From Bremerella sp. JC817 (lineage in GTDB: Bacteria > Planctomycetota > Planctomycetia > Pirellulales > Pirellulaceae), in contig NZ_JBFEFG010000281.1 of NCBI RefSeq assembly GCF_040718835.1, positions 682,001 to 746,000 on the forward strand: DNA of 64,000 nt, written 5' to 3'. Within the stretch, counting starts at the first letter, position 1. Every line of letters begins with the position of its first letter. This document shows positions 26,554 through 36,103 of this stretch, piece by piece. The position numbers were made by a program, and so were the translations under genes. The notes under the pieces are model-generated. The model was not told the DNA's origin, did no database searches, and saw only the letters and a program-made list of their open reading frames with translations.

Positions 26554-27557
26554 CTTCGGCTCCCTTCCCGCAATCGCGGATCGAGCAACAGGAACAAGAC
26601 ATCCAAGGTCAGGTTCAACGTGACAAAGATGCCCGCCATGATCAGGGCACATGCCTGAACGACCGAGTAGTCATAATCGCGGATCGCATCGATGACATAC
26701 CGTCCGAGGCCTGGCCAATTGAAAACGGTCTCGGTCAGAATCGCCCCTGTCAAAAGCATGCCCAGCTGAAAGCCGACGATATTCATCACCGACAACGAAG
26801 CATTCGGAAACGCATGCCGAGCAATCATGCGTGTCACGCTGGCTCCCTTGGCGCGAGCGGTTCGCAGATAGTCGGAGTCGAGCACCTCCATCATGCTGTT
26901 CCGCGTGATACGAGAAATCACCGCTAGAGGAATCGTCGACAGAGCGATCGCCGGCAACGCTAAGTGGCGAGCACTGAGCATTGCCAGGTGAAATTGCCCC
27001 GTCAGTAATGATTCAAAAAAATAGAACTCGCTCCGCAGATCATGCTGGGTGCCCGGTGGCAGGCGAAATCCACTCGGCATCGCAGGGAACGACACGACTA
27101 GGCAAATTGCCAGGAAGAAAACTGGGACGCTGACGCCCAACAGGGCCAGGCCCATCGAGAACCAATCAGGCCACGAGTTTCGCCACAGCGCCGCGACCGT
27201 TCCCATGAAGATCCCCACCGGGATCGCAATCAACATCGCGGCCAATGCCAGTTCAATCGTTGCCGGGACGGCCTGACTCAGCCGGGTGCTGATCCGCTCG
27301 CCAGGTCGGGCAAACGATTCTCCCATGTCGCCGGTGGCGAGTTGGCCGAGAAAGGCGGCGGCTTGTTGCCACAGCGGTTTGTTCCAACCGCGAGCCTCCA
27401 TCTCTTTCTCGATCTTTTCAGGCACCGCATGTTGGCCGAACTGGGCGATTACCGGGTTCGCCGGCAAGGCTCGTACAGCGACAAAGATCGCCAGCACAGC
27501 AATAAGCATCGTCACGGCTGCTTGGGCCAGCCGTTGAATTACCATCCCCCACACCAT
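26550..27557 (-). CDS. ABC transporter permease, DppB/OppB type
   Basis: A 335-residue permease. It has the N-terminal DppB-type domain (LIAVLAIFVAVRALP), GDMGESF, the EAA-like loop LRTARAKGAS and the C-terminal LLLDPRLR. The ATG overlaps the preceding stop as TAATG, so translation is coupled to the binding-protein gene. Together with the next gene it forms the membrane channel of a peptide-type importer. Confidence 0.9.
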   Translation of the reverse strand: MVWGMVIQRLAQAAVTMLIAVLAIFVAVRALPANPVIAQFGQHAVPEKIEKEMEARGWNKPLWQQAAAFLGQLATGDMGESFARPGERISTRLSQAVPATIELALAAMLIAIPVGIFMGTVAALWRNSWPDWFSMGLALLGVSVPVFFLAICLVVSFPAMPSGFRLPPGTQHDLRSEFYFFESLLTGQFHLAMLSARHLALPAIALSTIPLAVISRITRNSMMEVLDSDYLRTARAKGASVTRMIARHAFPNASLSVMNIVGFQLGMLLTGAILTETVFNWPGLGRYVIDAIRDYDYSVVQACALIMAGIFVTLNLTLDVLFLLLDPRLREGSRS

Positions 27558-29155
27558 TAAGGCTCCGCAAACCTGGCAGTTTTGAGTCGAGTCTGCGAAG
27601 AAGGATGGAGTTTGTATCCTTCGACGATATCACGTTCCGCAATCCGAACCGGCACATGCACCAGAGGCAGCACCGGCGAATCTTCGTAGATCAGCATCTG
27701 AGCTTTCTCGTACAACTCGGCCCGCTTGTCTTGTTCCAGTTCAAACTGAGCCGCATCGAGTAGCTCGTCGACTTGCTCGTTCTTGTATTGGCTGAGGTTG
27801 TTGCCGCCGATCTCGTTGATGTTGGTCGAGTGTAGCAGCGTATGCAGAAAGTTGTGCGGATCGGCGATGTCGGCACTCCAGCCGCTGAGACCAAGTTGGT
27901 GCTCGCCGCGCGTCATCCGTTGAAAGTGCTGGCCGATATCGTTGGTGATGATCTCGATATCGAAGCCAATCTTCTCCAACGCATCTTTGATGAAGATCGC
28001 CGTTTGTCGTGGCTGCTGCATGTAAGGCCGGGGCTGGTCCATCACAAACAGTTCCAGCTTGACCGGCAGTTTGAAGCCATTCTCTTGGGCGGCTTCTTCC
28101 AGCAAGGCCTTCGCTTTCGCGACATCGAATGGCCGCTCTGGCACGTTCTCGCCATGGCCCCACAAGGTTGGCGGCACCATCGTTTTGGCCTTCTCAGCAT
28201 GACCGGCATAGGCAACTTCGATCAGACGATCGCGGTCGATTGCCATCGCAATCGCCTGACGAACCTTTGGCTGATCGAGTGGCGGCTTGCGGGTTTGCAT
28301 CGTCAGGTAACCGACGTTAATGCCCGGCGTCGACTGAATCACAATCCCTGGCACCTTCTCCAGGCTATCGACTTCCGCCGGTGGCAAGTTGTCGGCAATG
28401 TGGATCTCGCCTCGCTTCAACTGCGTGACACGAATCGAGCTCTCTTCGCTCGGAACCATCACCAGGCGAGCGACGCCTGCCTTTTCACCCCAGTAGTCGT
28501 CGAATCGCGACATCAAGATCTCTTGCTTCGGCTTCCAATGCTCGAACTTGAAAGGGCCCGTCCCTACCGGATGGCGTGTAAAGTCGGCACCATACTTTTT
28601 AACAGCCGTCGGGCTGACAATCCCGGAAGAGAACATCGCCACGGCTGAAAGGAAGGTGGCCTGGGGCTGTTTCAGCGTGAACTTGACCGTCAGGTCATCG
28701 ACTGCTTCGACCTTTTCGATCTCGGTATAGCTGGCGTAATACGGAATGATGTTGTTGAAGACGTAAGGGTGATCGGCATCGATAATCCGCTCGAAGGTAA
28801 ATACCACTGCTTCGGCATTCAGCGGCGTTCCATCGTGGAACTTGACGTTCTCGCGCAACTTGAAGGTCCACTCGCGACCATCTTCGCTCGTCTCCCACGA
28901 TTCGGCGACGCCGGGCACCAGGTCGACCGTCTCGGTGTCGTAGGCGACCAACGGCTCGAAGATATTGACGATCACTTTGACCGACTCGCCTATATCGGTG
29001 TGGATCGGATCGAGAGCGTTCGCATCCCCGCCGCGGCCGTAGATTAAGGTGTCGGTCGCCACGGGCGAACCGCCGCCACACCCAGTTAGAAGAACAACGC
29101 CCAATAGCAAACTAAAAAACTTCAAAGCTCTCAATAATTCCATGGGGCCATTCAT
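27557..29155 (-). CDS. Peptide-type ABC transporter substrate-binding lipoprotein
   Basis: A 532-residue lipoprotein (lipobox VVLLTGC) of the SBP_bac_5 family. The signature region (ESVKVIVNIFEPLVAYD, FKLRENVKFHDGTPLNAEAV) is well kept. It captures peptides or other solutes outside the membrane and delivers them to the two permeases encoded next. The operon encodes no ATPase here, so this must be supplied elsewhere. An 87-base gap separates it from the upstream kinase gene on the same strand. Confidence 0.9.
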   Translation of the reverse strand: MNGPMELLRALKFFSLLLGVVLLTGCGGGSPVATDTLIYGRGGDANALDPIHTDIGESVKVIVNIFEPLVAYDTETVDLVPGVAESWETSEDGREWTFKLRENVKFHDGTPLNAEAVVFTFERIIDADHPYVFNNIIPYYASYTEIEKVEAVDDLTVKFTLKQPQATFLSAVAMFSSGIVSPTAVKKYGADFTRHPVGTGPFKFEHWKPKQEILMSRFDDYWGEKAGVARLVMVPSEESSIRVTQLKRGEIHIADNLPPAEVDSLEKVPGIVIQSTPGINVGYLTMQTRKPPLDQPKVRQAIAMAIDRDRLIEVAYAGHAEKAKTMVPPTLWGHGENVPERPFDVAKAKALLEEAAQENGFKLPVKLELFVMDQPRPYMQQPRQTAIFIKDALEKIGFDIEIITNDIGQHFQRMTRGEHQLGLSGWSADIADPHNFLHTLLHSTNINEIGGNNLSQYKNEQVDELLDAAQFELEQDKRAELYEKAQMLIYEDSPVLPLVHVPVRIAERDIVEGYKLHPSSQTRLKTARFAEP

Positions 29156-29241
29156 GTTGTAGCTGGCGAGAAGAAGTGCGACTGCCCGATTTTAACGATC
29201 GAGCATGGCGGGCGGCAACCTGAAGCAACGGAGAACGTCGA

Positions 29242-31965
29242 TCAATTTGTGGCCGCTGAAGCGTCTGAGGTGGCCCCTGCGAGGGGCGAAGCCACGAACG
29301 GCAGCAGCGAGAAGTCGACACCAGCGTTTCGTTCGTCGGGTCGCAATGCCGGATTGCCACTCAAATCGTTGAGTAGAACGTAGTCCTGTGGTACCCGCGA
29401 AGAATAAAGGCGACTGGCCAGTGGCAAATTCGCCCAGATCGAATCGCTTGGCTGCGAAAACAAGTCGTCCCAGGCCATCCGCCAGGTCGCCAGGTCGTAC
29501 TCGACTTTTGCCGCCGGAGCCACGGTGGACTCAATCAGCAGCATCACGCGATTCGATGTATTGGTCGCGTACGCGTTGTCTTCGAGTGAAAAATCGAGCG
29601 ACTTCGTGATTTCTTCGGGGGTCTTGGTGGTGCTTCGCTGAACCACCATCGGAAGGCTCGCCCCCCAGGTCGCGGCACAATTGGCCATCGTTACCCGCAA
29701 AGGAATCGACGTCGCACCTTCGCGGCGAATGAGACTGCCAGCCGTATCGATCGTGCAGAAGTCGAGCTTCATTCGCACGAAGCCATTCATTTTGTCGTCG
29801 CTGGTGGTCGAGACCGAACTCAGCAGGTTGCCTGACAGAGCCAACAAACAGTTGTCGCAGGTCACCTTTAAGGCCTGCTGGCCGTTCGTCCGCAGTAAAC
29901 TCGCTTCGCCATGTACCATCGAGTTCCGTACGTCAATGACCGCATAGCGAGCGGTGCTCAGCGCGAAGGGACTAACCTCTTCGACCGGAGTCGCTCGGAC
30001 AGAAATCACCGAGGTCGAACGGCGAAGGGCCTCTGGCACCATCATCTCGTCTTCGCGCTGGACGACAACCTGGCAACCATCGAGTGAAAGCTCGTTGGCG
30101 TTCTCGAGCCCAAACAGCGACCAGGTCCGCATCGACGCAGGCGGCAACGCCATCTTCACTTGCACTTGCTTCAAGCTAAGACTGGCCGAATTGATTTGAA
30201 TCATCCGGCTTAGCGGTTCGAACTCTTGCGGGCGGAAGACAATCGTCGGTGAATATCCGGTGGCGGCGCGAATCGTCAGACTGCCACTGTCGATCAAGAG
30301 GGGGCGTTCGTCTTTCTCGCCATCGTAGCGAAGCTCAATGGTGTCGAGCGTCGGATCGGCCTGGGCTCGGGTAATCGCTTCGTACAATGTCGGAGAATCG
30401 CCTGGCACAACGATCACATTCTTCGCCACGTCCGCAGCCGGAGGCTTTGGTTTGTTGGTGCCTGTCATGTCGGCCGGAGCGGTCATCGGCATCGGCGTTT
30501 CCGCAGCGATGGTTGCCTCAGGCGTTGGCTTTGGCTGGGCGATGTTCATTACCGGAGGCATCTCGGACATCGTCCGCGAAGTCTCTGTCGCCGGCTTGGT
30601 GTCTTGGATCGGGGTGACCGGTTGGCCATTATTGGCCGGGGGTGGACTTCCAGAGTTGGTCTCGGTCGGCCCGTCGTCGGTCGGTGTCAGCGGGGTCATC
30701 AACTGCGAGGCGTTGGTATAACTGACGCCAGAGATCATGCTGTCGTCCTGGGCCGTCCAGATCGTGTCGACGACGAACACCAACACCAGCAAACTGATCG
30801 TCGGCAAGACCCACGGCAGATGTCGCTCGATGACGGTGCTTCGCTGCTCGGTCGTCGGCACGTAGACCGAGGCGGTGACATGCGGGGCGGCGAGGTTCAA
30901 CTCGTCGATCACCATCAAGGCGGCGGCAATCAGTTCGCCTGGCTTCTGAAAACGATCGTTCGGGTTCTTCGCCATCAAACGGCTGAGAATATGAACGACT
31001 TCATCTGGCACATCGGCCCGGAACTCGCGAGGATCAGGCGGCTCTTCCCCACTATGGCTCAGCAGTTTCTGCAGCACAGTCCCTTCCGGAAAGGGAGGAC
31101 GACCGGTGAGCATGAAGAAAAACGTGCAGCCCAGCGAGTAAAGATCGCTACGAACGTCGGCGCTGCGTGGGTCGCGGGCTTGTTCGGGCGAAATGTAGTC
31201 GAACGTTCCGAGCGTCATACCGGAAGCGGTCAGGTCGCTGTCTTGCGAGTTGACCTGATGCAAACGGGCCAGCCCCATATCGACCAGCTTCGCACGATGC
31301 TGCGAGTCGACCAGGATGTTCGACGGCTTGATGTCGCGGTGCACCACTTCGCGGATTTGAGCGTGGTCGAGTGCCTCGGCAACTTGAACGAGGTAGCTGA
31401 TCGCCAGTTCGATCTCAAGAGGACCACTTCGCTCGACTTCGTCGCGAATGTTGGTCCCGTCGATGTACTCGAAGACGATATAGTTCCATCCCTTGTCTTC
31501 GCCAACGAAATAAACGCGGGCAATGTTGGGATGGTCGAGCCGGGCCGCACTCTGGGCTTCGTTGCGGAAGCGACGGACCGTTTCTTCTTTGGTGTTGTGC
31601 TCGCCCGAGAGCACCTTCACGGCGACGCGTCGGTTGAGCTGGGTGTCGTGACCGCGGAAGACCGCGCCCATGCCCCCTGCTCCGACAAAGGCATCGAGTT
31701 GGAAGTGCCCCAGCGTTTGTCCAACCAGTTCGCGACCGACGGTCAGTTCCGCCAGCGAATACGAGCGACTGTTTCCCTCGGTGACGTGCCCCTTCTTGGT
31801 CGAGATAACCGTTGGAGGCTCTTCCAAAAAGTTGCGGCCGTCGGGCAAATGGTCGGTGGTGGCTGAATCGCTACCACGAAGATCGGGCAAACTCCCCGCC
31901 GACGACGTCGTTAGATCGTCGCCGCTCGACTGCGGTCGGTCGGTATCTTTCGGGGAATCAGGCAT
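29242..31965 (-). CDS. Membrane Ser/Thr protein kinase with periplasmic beta-rich domain
   Basis: A 907-residue protein. Residues ~90-350 form a Hanks-type kinase: GAGGMGAV (95-102), Lys117 in VAVKV, HRDIKPSN (209-216), DMG (229-231, in place of DFG) and SPEQ. A hydrophobic segment at about 383-402 anchors it in the inner membrane. A Pro/Thr-rich stalk (about 410-510) leads to an extracytoplasmic domain of some 390 residues whose short beta strands (GSLTIRAATG, ASLSLKQVQV) suggest a parallel beta-helix sensor. It lies upstream of the peptide transporter operon on the same strand. Confidence 0.88.
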   Translation of the reverse strand: MPDSPKDTDRPQSSGDDLTTSSAGSLPDLRGSDSATTDHLPDGRNFLEEPPTVISTKKGHVTEGNSRSYSLAELTVGRELVGQTLGHFQLDAFVGAGGMGAVFRGHDTQLNRRVAVKVLSGEHNTKEETVRRFRNEAQSAARLDHPNIARVYFVGEDKGWNYIVFEYIDGTNIRDEVERSGPLEIELAISYLVQVAEALDHAQIREVVHRDIKPSNILVDSQHRAKLVDMGLARLHQVNSQDSDLTASGMTLGTFDYISPEQARDPRSADVRSDLYSLGCTFFFMLTGRPPFPEGTVLQKLLSHSGEEPPDPREFRADVPDEVVHILSRLMAKNPNDRFQKPGELIAAALMVIDELNLAAPHVTASVYVPTTEQRSTVIERHLPWVLPTISLLVLVFVVDTIWTAQDDSMISGVSYTNASQLMTPLTPTDDGPTETNSGSPPPANNGQPVTPIQDTKPATETSRTMSEMPPVMNIAQPKPTPEATIAAETPMPMTAPADMTGTNKPKPPAADVAKNVIVVPGDSPTLYEAITRAQADPTLDTIELRYDGEKDERPLLIDSGSLTIRAATGYSPTIVFRPQEFEPLSRMIQINSASLSLKQVQVKMALPPASMRTWSLFGLENANELSLDGCQVVVQREDEMMVPEALRRSTSVISVRATPVEEVSPFALSTARYAVIDVRNSMVHGEASLLRTNGQQALKVTCDNCLLALSGNLLSSVSTTSDDKMNGFVRMKLDFCTIDTAGSLIRREGATSIPLRVTMANCAATWGASLPMVVQRSTTKTPEEITKSLDFSLEDNAYATNTSNRVMLLIESTVAPAAKVEYDLATWRMAWDDLFSQPSDSIWANLPLASRLYSSRVPQDYVLLNDLSGNPALRPDERNAGVDFSLLPFVASPLAGATSDASAATN

Positions 31966-32210
31966 CAGACTGGCTGCAAAATGAAGGTTCGCGTCGCGGG
32001 AAAAGGAACGTCAACGCGCACGGCTGGGGTGACAAGAAGCCGTATCTATTCAGTTTTATTGTATCCGAGAGCAGCGAAGGCTCCACAATAACTTCTCTAG
32101 ATAACCCAACTGGCAGGGGTCATCTGGCGTGTATTTTCTGTAATATCGGCCTAATCGACCAATCCCCCACAGCGGACTTTTGGCATTCACCAATGGCAGG
32201 TGAAATGACT

Positions 32211-33353
32211 CTAGGCCGCATCACCGGCATGAATCTGGCAGTAACTCTCGTATCGCCGCGTATCAAGAATGCCATCGGCGACGGCATCCTTCACCGCACA
32301 ATCCGTCTCGTGCGTGTGGGTGCAATTCGGAAATTTGCAGCGATTGATAAAGGGACGAATATCTCGGAACAGGCCGGCCACTTCTTCCGGGATGATGTCC
32401 CACAGCTGAAACTGACGGATCCCAGGCGTGTCGATCACGTGCCCTTCCGTCGCCAGCGGAATGAGCGTGGCGGTGGTGGTGGTGTGCTTTCCCTTGTCGT
32501 TTTCACGACTGACGGCGTTCACCCGCAGGTTCAGCCCTGGCTCGATCGCGTTCAGCAGCGACGACTTCCCCACCCCGCTCTGCCCCGACAGGACCGTGTC
32601 TTTGCCATGCAGTGCCTGCCGCAGACGTTCAATCCCGGTCCCTTCTTTGGCCGATACCAGGTGGACTTCGTACCCGATGCTGCCATAGACGCCGACAATC
32701 GTTTGCAGCGCAGCGGGATCGAGAAGGTCGACCTTGTTGATGCAGATGATTGGACGAATCCGCGCGTACTCGGCCGTGATCAAGTAGCGATCGATCAGAT
32801 TCGGCTTCAGGCCTGGTTCGGCGGCACTGCCAACAATGATTAGCTGATCGACGTTGGCGACGATAATGTGCTGCCGGCCGCGACTCGTTCGGCTCAGCAC
32901 TCCGTAGCGAGGATCGACGCTTTCGATGATTCCTTCGCTGGGACCGCTCGGGCGAAACCAGACATGGTCGCCAGCCGCCACCACGTGCCGTACGTCGGTC
33001 GACATCGTTTTCAGCAATCGCCGCGTGGCACACTGAAAAACCGACTTGTCCGGGGCTTCGACTTCGCTGATCAGGCCCTGAACGCGTAGCACTCTGCCTT
33101 CCAGACAGGTCTCGGTGTCGACGTGAATGGACAACGTTTCGGTATCGGTGCCATCCTCTTGATCGTGGCTAACGATGGTACGTTTGCGAGTCAGGTCTCC
33201 TTTGCCGGAGATCCGTTCCCGCTGCACCGCTTTGTCGGCGTCGAATTCATCACGATTGAAATGCTTGGTGATGTCCCCTTGCCGCACCTTTTGCGTGCGG
33301 TTCTTCCGGAACTCGACGCGACGCTTCTGCTGCCCCTTGCCTTTTTTCGCCAT
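32211..33353 (-). CDS. rsgA: Ribosome small-subunit biogenesis GTPase RsgA
   Basis: A 380-residue circularly permuted GTPase. The order of motifs is G4 NKVD (206-209), then G1 GQSGVGKSS (257-265) and G3 DTPG (308-311), which is diagnostic. A zinc-binding C-terminal part has CKFPNC and a later Cys (ETDCAV). The N-terminal extension of about 85 residues, rich in Lys/Arg, is longer than in many homologues. RsgA matures the 30S subunit. It follows ftsH, 42 bases downstream on the same strand. Confidence 0.93.
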   Translation of the reverse strand: MAKKGKGQQKRRVEFRKNRTQKVRQGDITKHFNRDEFDADKAVQRERISGKGDLTRKRTIVSHDQEDGTDTETLSIHVDTETCLEGRVLRVQGLISEVEAPDKSVFQCATRRLLKTMSTDVRHVVAAGDHVWFRPSGPSEGIIESVDPRYGVLSRTSRGRQHIIVANVDQLIIVGSAAEPGLKPNLIDRYLITAEYARIRPIICINKVDLLDPAALQTIVGVYGSIGYEVHLVSAKEGTGIERLRQALHGKDTVLSGQSGVGKSSLLNAIEPGLNLRVNAVSRENDKGKHTTTTATLIPLATEGHVIDTPGIRQFQLWDIIPEEVAGLFRDIRPFINRCKFPNCTHTHETDCAVKDAVADGILDTRRYESYCQIHAGDAA

Positions 33354-33367
33354 GAAAGCTCTCGTCC

Positions 33368-33391
33368 CCTCTCTCCCTGACTGGGGAGAGG
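33368..33391. repeat. Hairpin between ftsH and rsgA
   Basis: CCTCTCTCC (33368-33376) and GGGGAGAGG (33383-33391) form a 9-bp stem with one G-U pair and a 6-base loop in the 42-base gap. It may tune processing or translation of the two-gene transcript, as no T tract follows in the direction of transcription. Confidence 0.4.
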
Positions 33392-33395
33392 AAGC

Positions 33396-35459
33396 CTAGT
33401 TCGTTTCTTCTGCCTGAACGTCTTCGGTCGTCAGGTCAGATGCAGGGGCGGGGTGCCCGTTCGAGGCAATTTCCATCTCCGAGTTCAACTTGCTCGCCTT
33501 CGAGCGATGAACCGATGGGCCAATCAGCTGTTCGACTTCGTGGTCGGACAGTTCCTCGTGTTCGCACAGCGAGTTCGTCAGCTTGACCAATTTATCCTTG
33601 TTGGTCGTCAGCACTTCAATCGCCTTGTCGTGCGCTTCGTGCAGAATTCGAGCGACTTCGTCGTCGATGATCTGCATGGTGTGCTCGCTGAAGTGACGAT
33701 TTTCGTGGATCTCGCGTCCCAGGAACGGATCTTCGTCGGTGATCTTGTAATTCACCGGACCAAGCCGCTCGCTCATGCCCCACTGGGTTACCATGCGGCG
33801 TGCCATCTTGGTGGCCCGTTCCAGGTCGTTTTCCGCCCCGGCACTCAGTTCGTTGTAGGCAATTCTTTCGGCAGCCCGACCACCCAGGATGAAGGCCAAC
33901 TGATCGTACAGTTCGCTTTCGCTGATGTTCATCCGGTCTTCTTCGGGCAGTGTCTGGGTGACACCCAAAGCACGTCCGCGTGGAATCACCGTTACCTTAT
34001 GCAGGCGGTCGACCCCGGGCAGAAGCCATGACAACAGCGCATGGCCAGCTTCGTGGTAGGCAGTCTTTTCTTTCTCGCGAGCCACCAGCGATTCTTCGCG
34101 ACGGGCACCCATCAAGATTTTGTCTCGGGCGTACTCAAAATCTTCCATCGTGACCGCATCGCGATTTTGACGGGTCGCCCATAAGGCTGCTTCGTTGATC
34201 AAGTTCCGAATGTCGGCACCCGTCAAGCCAACGGCCCCGGCAGCTAAGCGTTCGATGTTCACGTCGTCCGACAGTGGCACGTCGCGGACATGCACCTTGA
34301 AGATTTCGACACGTCCCTTGAAGGTTGGTCGATCGACGGTGATATGTCGGTCGAATCGGCCTGGTCGCAAGAGCGCCGGATCGAGCACGTCGGGCCGGTT
34401 GGTGGCCGCGATCACGATTACCGTTTCGCCTTGGACAAAGCCGTCCATTTCGCTGAGGATCTGATTGAGCGTTTGTTCGCGTTCATCATGACCGCCACCC
34501 AGGCCAGCACCACGCTGACGACCCACAGCATCGATTTCGTCGATGAAGATGATCGCAGGGCTGTTGTCTTTGGCCGTCTTGAACAAGTCGCGGACGCGGC
34601 TGGCACCGACACCAACGAACATCTGGATGAACTCGGAACCGTTGATGGCATAGAACGGCACGCCTGCTTCGCCTGCGATCGCTCGGGCCAGCAAGGTCTT
34701 ACCGGTACCCGGAGGGCCGACCAGCAGTACCCCCTTGGGGATCTGCCCGCCGAGCCGTTCAAACTTTTCCGGAGTCCGCAGGAAGTCGACGATCTCCATC
34801 AGGTCGCTCTTCACGCCTTCCAGACCGGCAACATCTTTGAACGTGATTGCTTTGCGGCTGGCTTCGTAGCGTTTGGCGGGACTCTTGCTAAAGCCCGACA
34901 GGAAGCCTCCCCCCATGATCTGATCGCGGCTGCGGCGGAAACTGTTCCAGATGATGAACAGGAACACCAGCGGCAACAGCATCACCACAATCCAGATCAC
35001 CGACTGGAGGGCTCGGCTATCGGTGTCGTAATCCCAAGTTAGACCGGGCTGCTTGGTCTTTTGCTCTTTGAGCATCGCCACCAGGGCCTCGAATGCCGGC
35101 GAATTTTGCGGCGCAATTCGAGTGCGGAACGCCTTGGGGCGTTGGATCGGCAGGTTATCCGAGTCGTACTTGGTGACCTGTTCGCCATCCTTTTCCTCGG
35201 TAACGTTCAGTGGAACTTTCAGTTCGCCCGTAGCAACCATGTCGCCCAGGACGACGTTCTGCACGTTACCTTTACGAATCTGCTCTTCAAACTCCGACGT
35301 TTTCAGCGTGGTATAGGGAGGTTCAGCGGTCGAAATCAGCATCAGGACGACGGCTGCAAGAAACACCCCCAGCGCAATGACGGTAAAATTAGGCCGCATG
35401 CCGCCACCACTTCCGGGGCGTTCATTTGGCTGTTCTTCGTTACGCGGGTTTTCCGCCAT
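33396..35459 (-). CDS. ftsH: ATP-dependent zinc metalloprotease FtsH
   Basis: A 687-residue protein. Two transmembrane segments (about 24-44 and 152-171) flank a periplasmic domain. The AAA domain has GPPGTGKT (248-255), [14 protein letters not shown] and the second region of homology. The protease zinc site is HEAGH (469-473). AGAGGA precedes the ATG at a spacing of 8. It degrades membrane and soluble proteins and, in diderm bacteria, controls LpxC levels; lpxC lies about 5 kb away. It is the first gene of a unit with rsgA. Confidence 0.97.
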   Translation of the reverse strand: MAENPRNEEQPNERPGSGGGMRPNFTVIALGVFLAAVVLMLISTAEPPYTTLKTSEFEEQIRKGNVQNVVLGDMVATGELKVPLNVTEEKDGEQVTKYDSDNLPIQRPKAFRTRIAPQNSPAFEALVAMLKEQKTKQPGLTWDYDTDSRALQSVIWIVVMLLPLVFLFIIWNSFRRSRDQIMGGGFLSGFSKSPAKRYEASRKAITFKDVAGLEGVKSDLMEIVDFLRTPEKFERLGGQIPKGVLLVGPPGTGKTLLARAIAGEAGVPFYAINGSEFIQMFVGVGASRVRDLFKTAKDNSPAIIFIDEIDAVGRQRGAGLGGGHDEREQTLNQILSEMDGFVQGETVIVIAATNRPDVLDPALLRPGRFDRHITVDRPTFKGRVEIFKVHVRDVPLSDDVNIERLAAGAVGLTGADIRNLINEAALWATRQNRDAVTMEDFEYARDKILMGARREESLVAREKEKTAYHEAGHALLSWLLPGVDRLHKVTVIPRGRALGVTQTLPEEDRMNISESELYDQLAFILGGRAAERIAYNELSAGAENDLERATKMARRMVTQWGMSERLGPVNYKITDEDPFLGREIHENRHFSEHTMQIIDDEVARILHEAHDKAIEVLTTNKDKLVKLTNSLCEHEELSDHEVEQLIGPSVHRSKASKLNSEMEIASNGHPAPASDLTTEDVQAEETN

Positions 35460-35638
35460 GCAATTATCCTCTGCAGTCGGACAAGTTCACGGTTCTTTAA
35501 CGATTTATACGCCGCTACATTGTAGCAGTTAATGGGGGCCTTGGCGTGACGGGAGCGAATAATCGCCTGCCACGCTAGATACCGCCCGTAATTATTACGA
35601 GAGAACAACTTAAGGACAAAGCCACCGGCTGCCCAGTT

Positions 35639-36103
35639 ATGTCCCAACCGCACAACATTCCCATTCGAAAACGCGCCGTTGTCGGGGTCATTCTGCGGCA
35701 GAATTGCTTCCTAACCATACGTCGCAGCCAGACTGTCGTCGCCCCTGGGAAGGTTTGTTTCCCCGGCGGAGGGATCCAGTCCGGAGAAACCGAGGCCGAG
35801 GCTCTGGTTCGAGAAATTCAGGAAGAACTGGGCATCGAATCGATCGCCGGAGAGCGACTCTTCGAGACGGTCACCCCGTGGGGGACCTCGGTCGCCTGGT
35901 GGTATGCGACCATTCAGGAAGATGCCCAGGTCGTGATCAACCTGGAGGAAGTCGCCGAATCGTTCTGGCGACAGCCGCACGAACTGATGCGGGATCCCGA
36001 TTTGCTGACCAGCAATCGAGACTTCTTGTCGGCCTGGGGTCAGGCCACCTTCGCTATCCCGGGAATAACTGTTCCTCACGATTGGGATGATATTTCCGGT
36101 TGA
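35639..36103 (+). CDS. Nudix hydrolase
   Basis: A 154-residue protein with a complete Nudix box: G44-x5-E50-x7-R58-E59-x2-E62-E63-x-G65. The family hydrolyses nucleoside diphosphates linked to other moieties, such as oxidised nucleotides. Substrate is not readable from sequence. The last 50 bases overlap, in the opposite sense, the end of the following convergent gene. Confidence 0.85.
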   Translation: MSQPHNIPIRKRAVVGVILRQNCFLTIRRSQTVVAPGKVCFPGGGIQSGETEAEALVREIQEELGIESIAGERLFETVTPWGTSVAWWYATIQEDAQVVINLEEVAESFWRQPHELMRDPDLLTSNRDFLSAWGQATFAIPGITVPHDWDDISG

